Source: Massilia terrae
GTDB taxonomy: Bacteria; Pseudomonadota; Gammaproteobacteria; Burkholderiales; Burkholderiaceae_D
NCBI RefSeq assembly: GCF_024753145.1
Contig: NZ_JANUGU010000001.1
Span: forward strand, 868,001-932,000
Direction of reading: 5' to 3'
Length of the DNA: 64,000 nucleotides
Part shown: positions 25,711-32,882 of the stretch, one piece after another
Position numbering within the stretch: the stretch's first letter is position 1
Layout: each line of letters begins with the position of its first letter
Translations under genes and position numbers: made by a program
The notes under the pieces: generated by a model
Seen by the model: the letters and a program-made list of their open reading frames with translations, nothing else
Database searches by the model: none
Told to the model about the DNA's origin: nothing

Positions 25711-26643
25711 ATGCGCGACACCACTTCCGATCGATTCATCCGCTCGCACCTGAAGACCCGGCACCTCGTGCTGCTGGTCGAACTCGGTCGCCATGCCTCG
25801 ATCATGCATGCGGCGCAGGCGGCGGGCGTGACCCAGCCGGCCGCGTCGAAACTCATCGGCGAACTTGAACACGCGCTCGGCGTGACCCTGTTCGAGCGCC
25901 TGCCGCGCGGCGTCGTCCCCACCTGGTACGGCAAGGTGCTGATCCGCCGCGCCGGCGCCGCGCTGGCCGAAATGGACGCGGCGCACCAGGAAATCATGCA
26001 GGGACTGGCCGGAATCGGCGGCCGGGTGGCGCTGGGCAGCGTGCTGACGCCGTCCGTGTCCCTGGTCCCGCGCGCCGTGCGGCTGGTGAAGGAAAGCTCG
26101 CCCCAGGTCCAGATCGTGGTTACGGTGGACACCAGCCAGGCGCTGGTGGAACAGCTGGGCGCAGGCGAACTCGATATCGTCATTGGCCGCATCGTCGATC
26201 CGGCCGCCGCGGCCGAGCTGAATTTCGAGCCGCTGGCAGATGAAACCCATAGCCTGATCGTGCGCGCCGGCCATCCTTGGCTGGAGCGCCGCGATTTGTC
26301 GCTGGCGGAGGTCGCAGGCGCCGCGTGGATCCTGCCGCCGGCTGGCCGCTTGCGCCAACAGTTGATAGAACTGTTCGTCTCGCAGGGACTGGGGCAACCC
26401 ACCGATACGGTCGAAACCATGTCGATGTCGATGGTGCCGCAGCTGCTGGCCGACAGCGACCGTATCGTCGCGCTGCCGACGGAGCTGGTGCGGGCCTACC
26501 TCGACGCCGGCAGCCTGGCTGTGCTGCCGCTCGACCTGGGCGTGCGCGCCGGCGTGTATGGCATCGTGACCCGCAAGCGGCACCTGCTGTCGCCGTCGGC
26601 CGAAGCGATGCTGGAAGCCCTGCGCGCCGCAAAATCGCGCTGA
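25711..26643 (+). CDS. LysR-family regulator of the galactonate cluster
   Basis: This 310-residue protein has an N-terminal winged HTH (about 15-75; ASIMHAAQAAGVTQPAASKLIGELEHALGVTLFERLPRG) and a LysR substrate-binding domain (about 100-305). It sits inside the dgo cluster between dgoD and dgoK on the same strand. The inferred role is sensing galactonate or 2-keto-3-deoxygalactonate and controlling the cluster. It resembles Burkholderiales galactonate and GbpR-type regulators, unlike the GntR regulator DgoR of Escherichia coli. Confidence 0.88.
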   Translation: MRDTTSDRFIRSHLKTRHLVLLVELGRHASIMHAAQAAGVTQPAASKLIGELEHALGVTLFERLPRGVVPTWYGKVLIRRAGAALAEMDAAHQEIMQGLAGIGGRVALGSVLTPSVSLVPRAVRLVKESSPQVQIVVTVDTSQALVEQLGAGELDIVIGRIVDPAAAAELNFEPLADETHSLIVRAGHPWLERRDLSLAEVAGAAWILPPAGRLRQQLIELFVSQGLGQPTDTVETMSMSMVPQLLADSDRIVALPTELVRAYLDAGSLAVLPLDLGVRAGVYGIVTRKRHLLSPSAEAMLEALRAAKSR

Positions 26644-26756
26644 CCGGCGATCTCGCATACGGATTTGGCATAGCTCGCGCGAGTTTCGTTATTGTTGCGC
26701 GCCGCTGGCTGCCCGTATGATTTACATTGGCCAGATCACCGCGAGACCAATCATCC

Positions 26757-27650
26757 ATGAACCAACAAGTGCTGGGCATCGACTGGGGCACCACCAACCG
26801 CCGCGCCTACCTGGTGGGCGCGCAGGGCAAGGTCCTGCGTAGCCACGCCGACGACCGCGGCATGCTGGCCGAACGTGGCCGCTTTGCCGAGTCCCTCGAA
26901 TCGCTGCGCGCCGCGATGCAGGTGCCACCGACGACCCGCGTCATCATGTCCGGCATGGTCGGCAGCGCGCAGGGCTGGTGCGAGGCGCCTTACCTCGACA
27001 CCGATGTGCCGCTGGCCGAGCTGCCGCGCCACCTGGTCAGGGTGGCGGAGGCGCCGGGAACGGTGGCGATCGTGCCGGGCTACTGCCAGCGCAGCGGCAG
27101 CATCGACGTCATGCGCGGCGAAGAGACCCAGCTGCTCGGCGCGCTTGCGCTGGGGCAGGGCGATGGCTGGGTGGTCCTGCCGGGCACGCACAGCAAGTGG
27201 GTGCTGCTGGCGGGCGGCCGCGTCCAGCGCCTGTCCACCTACATGACCGGCGAGCTGTTTGCCGCCTTGTCGAAGGACGGCACGCTCTCGGCACTGATCA
27301 ATGCACCCGATGCCCGCGAGGATGCGTCGGCCTTCGAGGCTGGCCTGCGCCTGGCGCGCGAGCGTGCGCCGTTGACACATTCACTGTTCTCGGTGCGCGC
27401 CCGCGTGGTCAGCGGCGCGATGCCCGCGGCCTGCGCGCGCTCTTTCGCCAGCGGCCTGCTGATCGGCGCCGAGTTCGCCGCCGCCATCGACGAGGGCACC
27501 GCGCCCGGAAAGATATCGCTGGTCGGTTCAGAAGCGCTGGTGCAACGCTACCGTGCCGCCGCCGCCAATTTCGGCGTTGCGGTCACCACGTTCGATCCCG
27601 ATGCGGTCTATTGCGCCGCGCTCTCCACATTCATAACGGAAGGTCCCTGA
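26757..27650 (+). CDS. dgoK: 2-keto-3-deoxygalactonokinase
   Basis: This 297-residue kinase phosphorylates 2-keto-3-deoxy-D-galactonate with ATP. The motifs of the DgoK family are visible: DWGTTNRRAYL at 9-19, VMRGEETQLLG (about 118-128), PGTHSKWV (about 142-149), YMTGELF and SGLLIGAEF. The ATG at 26757 (MNQQVLGIDWG) was chosen over an in-frame ATG ten codons upstream because it matches the family N-terminus. The stop overlaps the dgoA start (TGATG). Confidence 0.95.
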   Translation: MNQQVLGIDWGTTNRRAYLVGAQGKVLRSHADDRGMLAERGRFAESLESLRAAMQVPPTTRVIMSGMVGSAQGWCEAPYLDTDVPLAELPRHLVRVAEAPGTVAIVPGYCQRSGSIDVMRGEETQLLGALALGQGDGWVVLPGTHSKWVLLAGGRVQRLSTYMTGELFAALSKDGTLSALINAPDAREDASAFEAGLRLARERAPLTHSLFSVRARVVSGAMPAACARSFASGLLIGAEFAAAIDEGTAPGKISLVGSEALVQRYRAAAANFGVAVTTFDPDAVYCAALSTFITEGP

Positions 27651-28282
27651 TGGATTTGAATTCCTACGCGCCGCCGCTGGTCGCGATCCTGCGCGGCTTG
27701 CCGCCCTCTGACGCAGCCTCGGTCGGCAAAACCCTGCTCGATGCCGGCTTCCGCCTGCTGGAAGTGCCGCTCAACCGTCCCGGTGCGGTCGAAGCCATCG
27801 CCACCCTGGCCCGTATTGCGCCGAAGGACGCGGTGGTTGGCGGCGGCACCATGATGACCAAGGCCGACGTTGACGCCGTGACGGGCGCCGGTGGCCGCCT
27901 GTACGTGACCCCGCACTGCGACCCGGAGGTGATCGCCTACGCGCGCGAAAAGGGCATGCTATGCCTGCCCGGCATTGCCACCCCGAGCGAGGCGTTCAGC
28001 GCGCTGCGCGCAGGCGCCCACGGCCTGAAGCTGTTCCCGGCGGAGGCCATCGGCACCGTCGGCCTGAAGGCGCTGCGCACCGTGCTCCCCGCGGGTACGC
28101 ACGTGTTCCCGGTCGGCGGCGTCAAGCCTGACCAGATGGCTGACTGGATCGCGGCGGGCGCCACCGGATTCGGCATCGGCTCGGCCCTGTACAAGCCGGG
28201 CACGCAGGCCGCGGAGCTGGCGCCGATCGCGCGCAGCTACGTCGACGCCTGGCAGGCGGCGCAAGGGGGCGAGCATGCGTGA
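27650..28282 (+). CDS. dgoA: 2-keto-3-deoxy-6-phosphogalactonate aldolase
   Basis: This class I aldolase of 210 residues splits 2-keto-3-deoxy-6-phosphogalactonate into pyruvate and glyceraldehyde-3-phosphate. The Schiff-base Lys is K127 in LKLFPAEAIG. E38 in LLEVPLNRP and the phosphate-binding PVGGV and GIGSALY segments match the KDPG/KDPGal family. It starts with an ATG overlapping the dgoK stop by one base and overlaps the next gene by 8 bases, so the three are translationally coupled. In Escherichia coli the dgoA and dgoD functions are also encoded side by side. Confidence 0.95.
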   Translation: MDLNSYAPPLVAILRGLPPSDAASVGKTLLDAGFRLLEVPLNRPGAVEAIATLARIAPKDAVVGGGTMMTKADVDAVTGAGGRLYVTPHCDPEVIAYAREKGMLCLPGIATPSEAFSALRAGAHGLKLFPAEAIGTVGLKALRTVLPAGTHVFPVGGVKPDQMADWIAAGATGFGIGSALYKPGTQAAELAPIARSYVDAWQAAQGGEHA

Positions 28283-29159
28283 GCTGCAGGCCGAATGCCT
28301 TTGGCCGGTAGGCGCCGAACTTGGCGAAGGCCCGCTGTGGGTGCCGGAGCAGGAGCGTATCTATTTTGTCGACATCAAGTCGTCGAGGCTGCACGCGCTG
28401 TGCACCGGCTCCGGCCAGCGCTTCTCGTGGAGCTTGCCGGACTTCGTGTGCTGGGTGGTGCCGCGACGTGACGGCGACGGTTTCATGGCCGGCCTGCGCC
28501 GCGAAGTGGTGCGCCTGTGGCTGGAGCCAGAGCTGCGCATCGAGCCGCTGGCGCTGCCGCTTGAGTTGGGCGAACACGTGCGCCTGAACGACGCCAAGGC
28601 CGATGCCCACGGCAACCTGTGGTTCGGCTCGATGAATAACGCCGATGTCCATCGCCCGGACGGGCGCCTGTTCCACCTGCGCCGCGACCATACCCTGAGC
28701 GTGCAGGACCAGTCCATCCACATCTGCAACGGTCCCACCTTCAGCCTCGATGGCGGGACCATGTACCACACCGATTCCCTGCTGGCGCAGGTATCGGCCT
28801 ATCCGATCGGCCCCGATGGCGCGACCGGCGCAGCGCAGCCATGGCGCCGCTTCGACGACGCGGTGGAAGGCTCGCCCGACGGCATGACCACGGACAGCGA
28901 AGGCGCCATCTGGATCGCGCAGTGGGGCGGCGGGCGCGTGTGCCGCTATGCCCCGGACGGTACGCTCGACACCATCGTGCGCGTGCCGGTGTCCCAGCCT
29001 TCGTCGTGCGCGTTCGGCGGCCCCGATCTCAAGACGCTCTACATCACGAGCGCGCGCCAGGACCTGGGGCAGGACCAGCTGGCGGCCGAGCCGCTGGCCG
29101 GCGCGCTGTTCGCGGTGCCGGTCGACGTGGCCGGCTTGCCGGCCGCGCGCTTCGGCTAG
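28275..29159 (+). CDS. SMP-30/gluconolactonase-family sugar lactonase
   Basis: This 294-residue six-bladed propeller enzyme hydrolyses aldonolactones. The divalent metal ligands of the family are visible: E18 in GAELGEGPLW, N in HVRLNDAKAD (about 104) and D in SPDGMTTD (about 203). As the last gene of the dgo operon its natural role is probably opening galactono-lactone to galactonate. Action on the aldarolactone formed by the neighbouring uronate dehydrogenase is a possible second role. No signal peptide is seen, so it is cytoplasmic. Confidence 0.88.
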   Translation: MRELQAECLWPVGAELGEGPLWVPEQERIYFVDIKSSRLHALCTGSGQRFSWSLPDFVCWVVPRRDGDGFMAGLRREVVRLWLEPELRIEPLALPLELGEHVRLNDAKADAHGNLWFGSMNNADVHRPDGRLFHLRRDHTLSVQDQSIHICNGPTFSLDGGTMYHTDSLLAQVSAYPIGPDGATGAAQPWRRFDDAVEGSPDGMTTDSEGAIWIAQWGGGRVCRYAPDGTLDTIVRVPVSQPSSCAFGGPDLKTLYITSARQDLGQDQLAAEPLAGALFAVPVDVAGLPAARFG

Positions 29160-29164
29160 CCGCT

Positions 29165-29977
29165 TCAGGAAGGGTACTTCGGCCCGTTGTTCAGGAACGG
29201 GCCGCCCTGGAACTTGAGCGTGATGTCTTCGTTGGTCGAATAGTCGACCGCCGCGCCGTGCAGCGGATCGGCGAACTGTGCCGAGCTGTCCTTCGGCGCG
29301 TAACCGAGGAAGCGGGTGTGGCGGTCATCCCACCAGCGGCCCGGATTGTCCGACACCGCGAAGGTGATGGAGTGGCCGACGCAGGGCACCACGAGCGAAC
29401 GGTGCAGCAGCTGGACCATGTCGTCCAGGCTTACCCATGTATTCATCTGGCGGTGCGTGGTCGGCTCCGGAAAGCAGTAGCCGATACGCAGGCACACGGT
29501 CTCGATGCCGAAGCGGTCCCAGTAAAAGCGCGACAGCGCCTCGCCCCACACCTTGGACAGGCCGTAGTAGCCGTCGGCGCGAGTGGGCATGCCGGCGTCC
29601 ACCAGCGTGGTGGTCGGGTACATGCCCATCGTGTGGTTGGAGCTGGCGAACACCACGCGCTTGATGCCCAGCTTGTGCACCGCCTCGTACAGGTTCACCG
29701 TGCCCAGGATATTCGCATTCATGATCGGCTCGAACGGTTGCTCGGTGGAGACGCCGCCGAAGTGCAGGATCGCGTCCACGCCTTCGCACATCCGGAATAC
29801 GTCATCGCGGTTGCCCAGGTCGCCCAGCATCACTTCCTCGCCTTCGCGCGCCGGGCCGAAATCGACGGCGTCGGTGAGGCGCACCACATCGGCGAATTGC
29901 TGGAGGTGATCCCGCAGGCGGCGGCCCAGGTTGCCGGCCGCGCCGGTGAACAGGATGCGTTTGAATGGTTTGCTCAT
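29165..29977 (-). CDS. udh: NAD-dependent uronate dehydrogenase
   Basis: This 270-residue extended SDR oxidises D-galacturonate or D-glucuronate to the aldarolactone. The Rossmann motif is TGAAGNLG (11-18), the active site S112/S113 with Y138-x3-K142 (YYGLSK). The segments LHFGGVS, ASSNH, RIGYCFPEP and CTW-like NTWVSLDD match the characterised Pseudomonas and Agrobacterium Udh enzymes. I chose the ATG at 29977 rather than a TTG at 29992. It converges on the dgo operon with a 5-bp gap and is divergent from the GH28 gene, consistent with handling galacturonate released by that enzyme. Confidence 0.88.
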   Translation of the reverse strand: MSKPFKRILFTGAAGNLGRRLRDHLQQFADVVRLTDAVDFGPAREGEEVMLGDLGNRDDVFRMCEGVDAILHFGGVSTEQPFEPIMNANILGTVNLYEAVHKLGIKRVVFASSNHTMGMYPTTTLVDAGMPTRADGYYGLSKVWGEALSRFYWDRFGIETVCLRIGYCFPEPTTHRQMNTWVSLDDMVQLLHRSLVVPCVGHSITFAVSDNPGRWWDDRHTRFLGYAPKDSSAQFADPLHGAAVDYSTNEDITLKFQGGPFLNNGPKYPS

Positions 29978-30149
29978 TGGGGCTGTGCTCAAAAAGGCAG
30001 GTGGTTGTTATATGACGAGAAGATACCCGAAACGCGCAGCTTTCTGGCGCAAAGGCGCCGCTTCGGTCACGGTCTTGATCGTTTAGCGCCGTCTGTCACG
30101 GGCGCCTGCTCCCGATCCGCTCATCCGCATGAGTTATCGGCCCGCTTCG

Positions 30150-30178
30150 TTGACTGCGCCTATGGAAGAACATAGCAT
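30150..30178 (+). promoter_or_regulatory. Sigma70-like promoter of the GH28 gene, shared design with the GH2 gene at 36887
   Basis: TTGACT (30150-30155), a 17-bp spacer and TAGCAT (30173-30178) are followed by CG. The same -35, spacer length and -10 occur at 36817-36845. A further shared block AGAAGATACCCGAAACGCG starts 132 bp upstream at 30018. Confidence 0.65.
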
Positions 30179-30212
30179 CGGGGGGGATATCTGTACAAGC
30201 CAAGGACCATTG

Positions 30213-31556
30213 ATGAGCGATCCAATCCGATTTTCGAAGCTGCTTGCGCTGGCGTGCCTGCTAGGTGTGGCGATGCCGGCGATGGCCGCTTCGCAGCAGG
30301 TGATCGATGCTTCCAAGGCGGGCGTGATCGGCGATGGCGCGACCCTCAACACGGCCAGCATCCAGAAGGTGATCGACGAGACGGCTGCCGGCGGGGGCGG
30401 CGTGGTCGATTTCCCGGCGGGGCGCTACCTGACCGGCACCATCGAGCTGAAAAGCCGCGTGACGCTGCGGCTCGAAAAGGATGCGGTCCTGCTGGGCAGC
30501 ACGAACCCGTCCGACTACCGCAACGTGGATCCCTTCATCGACGGCAGCGGGAACCCGATGGGGCACGCGCTGATCGTGGCGGTGGGTGCGGACCATGTCG
30601 GCATCGAAGGCAGCGGCACGGTGGACGGGCAGGGCCGCAAGCTTGCGGACAACCAGAAGCCCTACGCCATCCGGCCCTTCCTGCTGCGCTGGGTGCGCAG
30701 CTCGAATGTCGTCGTCAAGGATGTCCACCTCACCAATCCGGGCGCGTGGACGCTCAACTTCTTCGAAACCAAGGGCGCCGTCGTCGATGGCGTGACCATC
30801 CGCTCGCGTGACCAGAAACTTCACAACAACGATGGCGTGAACATCGATTCGAGCCAGGACATCCGCGTGACCAACTGCGACGTGGTCAGCGGCGACGACG
30901 CGCTGGTGATCAAGTCCACCGGCGCCACGCCGACGCGCGGCATCACGGCAAGCAACTGCAAGCTGTCCAGCCACACCAACGCCATCAAGCTGGGGACCGA
31001 ATCGTACGGCGGCTTCGAAGACGTGACGGTGTCGCATTGCGAGATCACCAACACCGACATGGCGGGCATCGCGCTGTATGCGGTCGATGGCGGCGACCTG
31101 CGCAAGGTGACCATCATCGATGTGACCATGGATGGCGTTTCGGTCCCGATCAGTATCCGCCTCGGCGCGCGCCTCAAGACCTTCCGGCCCGGCCAGCAGC
31201 CGCGGCCTGCGGCCGGCAGCCTGCGAGATGTCGTCATCCGCAATGTCGACGCCAAAAACGTGCGCATGATCGGAATGCTGATCAACGGCGTGCCGGACCA
31301 TCCGGTCGAGCATATCGAGTTCTCGAACGTGCGGCTAGAACTGCCGGGCGGTGGAAGCGAAGCGGCAGCCGCCTTGCAACTGCCGGAGAAGGAAGCCGCC
31401 TACCCCGAATTCAATATGTTCGGCAAGACGCTGCCGGCCTATGGCATGTACATGCGCCACGCGCGCGGCATCACATTCAATGATGTGCACATGCAGGCGC
31501 TGGCGCCGGATGCGCGTCCGGCCAAAATCCTGATCGACGTCGAGGAAGCGCGCTAA
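30213..31556 (+). CDS. GH28-family pectinase-like enzyme (polygalacturonase fold), exported
   Basis: This 447-residue protein has a signal peptide (about 1-25, AMAA) and right-handed parallel beta-helix repeats. The GH28 catalytic aspartates are present as NND (D207) and GDD (D228, D229). The third canonical block GHG reads SHTN (about 253-256) and the RIK block is not recognisable. The enzyme may therefore be an exo-acting or rhamnogalacturonan-type member rather than a classical endo-polygalacturonase. The start at 30213 (MSDPIRFSKLLALACLLGV) follows CCAAGGACC; upstream in-frame ATGs overlap the promoter. It is adjacent to uronate dehydrogenase. Confidence 0.83.
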   Translation: MSDPIRFSKLLALACLLGVAMPAMAASQQVIDASKAGVIGDGATLNTASIQKVIDETAAGGGGVVDFPAGRYLTGTIELKSRVTLRLEKDAVLLGSTNPSDYRNVDPFIDGSGNPMGHALIVAVGADHVGIEGSGTVDGQGRKLADNQKPYAIRPFLLRWVRSSNVVVKDVHLTNPGAWTLNFFETKGAVVDGVTIRSRDQKLHNNDGVNIDSSQDIRVTNCDVVSGDDALVIKSTGATPTRGITASNCKLSSHTNAIKLGTESYGGFEDVTVSHCEITNTDMAGIALYAVDGGDLRKVTIIDVTMDGVSVPISIRLGARLKTFRPGQQPRPAAGSLRDVVIRNVDAKNVRMIGMLINGVPDHPVEHIEFSNVRLELPGGGSEAAAALQLPEKEAAYPEFNMFGKTLPAYGMYMRHARGITFNDVHMQALAPDARPAKILIDVEEAR

Positions 31557-32828
31557 CGCGGCTTGGCGCTGGCCGCGCACGGGGCCAGCCGGTCCAGCGG
31601 CACGGCGCCGGCCATGGCGCGGTAGCCGGCCCGGTGACAGGTGCAGGTGGTCGCCGCTGTCGAATGTCGCCTGCAGCTTGCCGGGTGCGGCTGGATCGCG
31701 CACGGCGGCGTCAAAATCCGCCACGCCGTCGAACAGGGCAGAGCTGCGGATCCACTGGTTGAGCGCCTGCCGGTCTTCTTCGTTGTGCGGCTGCGGGTGG
31801 TACAGGCGGCTGTCGCCATAGGGTGTCAGCGTCCCCGCGATCACGCACACACCTTGCGCATGGGCGCGCCGCACCAGCTCCTGCCAGGCCGATTGCAGGT
31901 CGTGCAGCATGGCCGCGCGCGTTTGCGTCGTCTCGCCGCTGCCGCGATGCAAGCGCCCCAGGTCATTCACGCCGATCAGGACCACGCTGTGGGTGACGCC
32001 GGCGCGCCCGATTACGTCGCGGTCGAAACGCGCCGTGACCGGCGGTCCGATCTCGTCGCGCAGCATGCGGTTGCCGCCGATGCCGGCGTTGATCACCGCG
32101 GCCGGCGTATGGGCCAGCGCGAGTCGTACCTGCAGCGCGTCGGTCCAGCGGTCGTTGCCGTCTGTGGTCGAGCCGGTGCCGTCGGTGATCGAATCGCCGA
32201 TGGCGACGAGCACCGGCGGCTCTGTCGCGGACAGCACTTCGACCCCGCCCAGCTGGAACCACGATGTCACCTGGCGCGTCGCGCTGAAATCCCGCGCGGA
32301 CGACTGGTCTCCACGGCCGATGAACTGGGTGGCGTGTGCAGCCGTGTGAATGCTTTGCTGGGGCGGCGCCGATTTCAGATAAAGCGAAACGGCCATGTCC
32401 GTGTCCGCAGCCGTCTCCATTGGCAGCGCGTCGCTGACGATCTCCTGGCCCGGCGCGACCGTGATCCCGGCCGCGCCGCCAAAGCGCAGGGGCAGTACGG
32501 GGCCGCCGATAGCAGGACTGCCAGCCGCACCTGGCGCGACCGTCGCAGAGCCAATCACCAGCGGCTCGCTGCCATACAAATTGCTGAACCGGACTCGCAG
32601 TTCACGTCCGCCGATCGATAGCCGCACCATCTGGCGCAGCGTGACGTCCGCGCGCTCGTCATCGTGCAGCGCGGCCTTGGCGCCGGCCGGGACCAGGGCA
32701 CCGCCCCAGCTGGCGACCCAACGTCCTCCGGGTTTCGCGGCGCCAGCGGACATCGCACCGGCGCACGCTGCGGCGGCACAGACGAGAAAACTGGCAAGCA
32801 GCGTTTTCACTATAAATCGTTTTAACAT
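31335..32828 (-). CDS. SGNH/GDSL esterase, exported, with frameshifted C-terminus
   Basis: The intact part (residues 1-399) has a signal or lipoprotein-like N-terminus (LLASFLVCAAAACAG) and an N-terminal jelly-roll (about 35-200). The SGNH hydrolase blocks are GDSITDG (S213), GIGGNR (about 249-254), GVND (about 286-289) and the D393-x2-H396 of SGDHLHLSP. After P399 the frame becomes low-complexity Arg/Gly sequence and reads 222 bases into the converging GH28 gene. In the next frame the expected ending AGYRAMAGAVPLDRL..SAKPR is found, stopping at 31553. One extra base in the C run 31630-31632 explains this. The enzyme probably deacylates plant glycans, and all catalytic residues precede the shift. 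Confidence 0.8.
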   Translation of the reverse strand: MLKRFIVKTLLASFLVCAAAACAGAMSAGAAKPGGRWVASWGGALVPAGAKAALHDDERADVTLRQMVRLSIGGRELRVRFSNLYGSEPLVIGSATVAPGAAGSPAIGGPVLPLRFGGAAGITVAPGQEIVSDALPMETAADTDMAVSLYLKSAPPQQSIHTAAHATQFIGRGDQSSARDFSATRQVTSWFQLGGVEVLSATEPPVLVAIGDSITDGTGSTTDGNDRWTDALQVRLALAHTPAAVINAGIGGNRMLRDEIGPPVTARFDRDVIGRAGVTHSVVLIGVNDLGRLHRGSGETTQTRAAMLHDLQSAWQELVRRAHAQGVCVIAGTLTPYGDSRLYHPQPHNEEDRQALNQWIRSSALFDGVADFDAAVRDPAAPGKLQATFDSGDHLHLSPGRLPRHGRRRAAGPAGPVRGQRQAALARFLDVDQDFGRTRIRRQRLHVHIIECDAARVAHVHAIGRQRLAEHIEFGVGGFLLRQLQGGCRFASTARQF

Positions 32829-32859
32829 AAAAAAAGAACGACCTGTCGCCAGGTCGTTC
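32828..32859 (-). terminator. Rho-independent terminator of the large TonB receptor gene
   Basis: The perfect 10-bp stem GAACGACCTG/CAGGTCGTTC has a 4-base loop (32836-32859). On the minus strand it is followed by a run of Ts (32835-32828). It lies 24 bp after the receptor stop and directly before the ATG of the SGNH gene. Confidence 0.88.
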
Positions 32860-32882
32860 CAGTACGGAGTCCGCGTTACAGC

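Noticed and set aside
31335..31552. Last roughly 70 residues of the SGNH reading frame as genuine protein
   Set aside because: They are antisense to the GH28 gene, low-complexity, and follow a one-base frameshift from the expected C-terminus.
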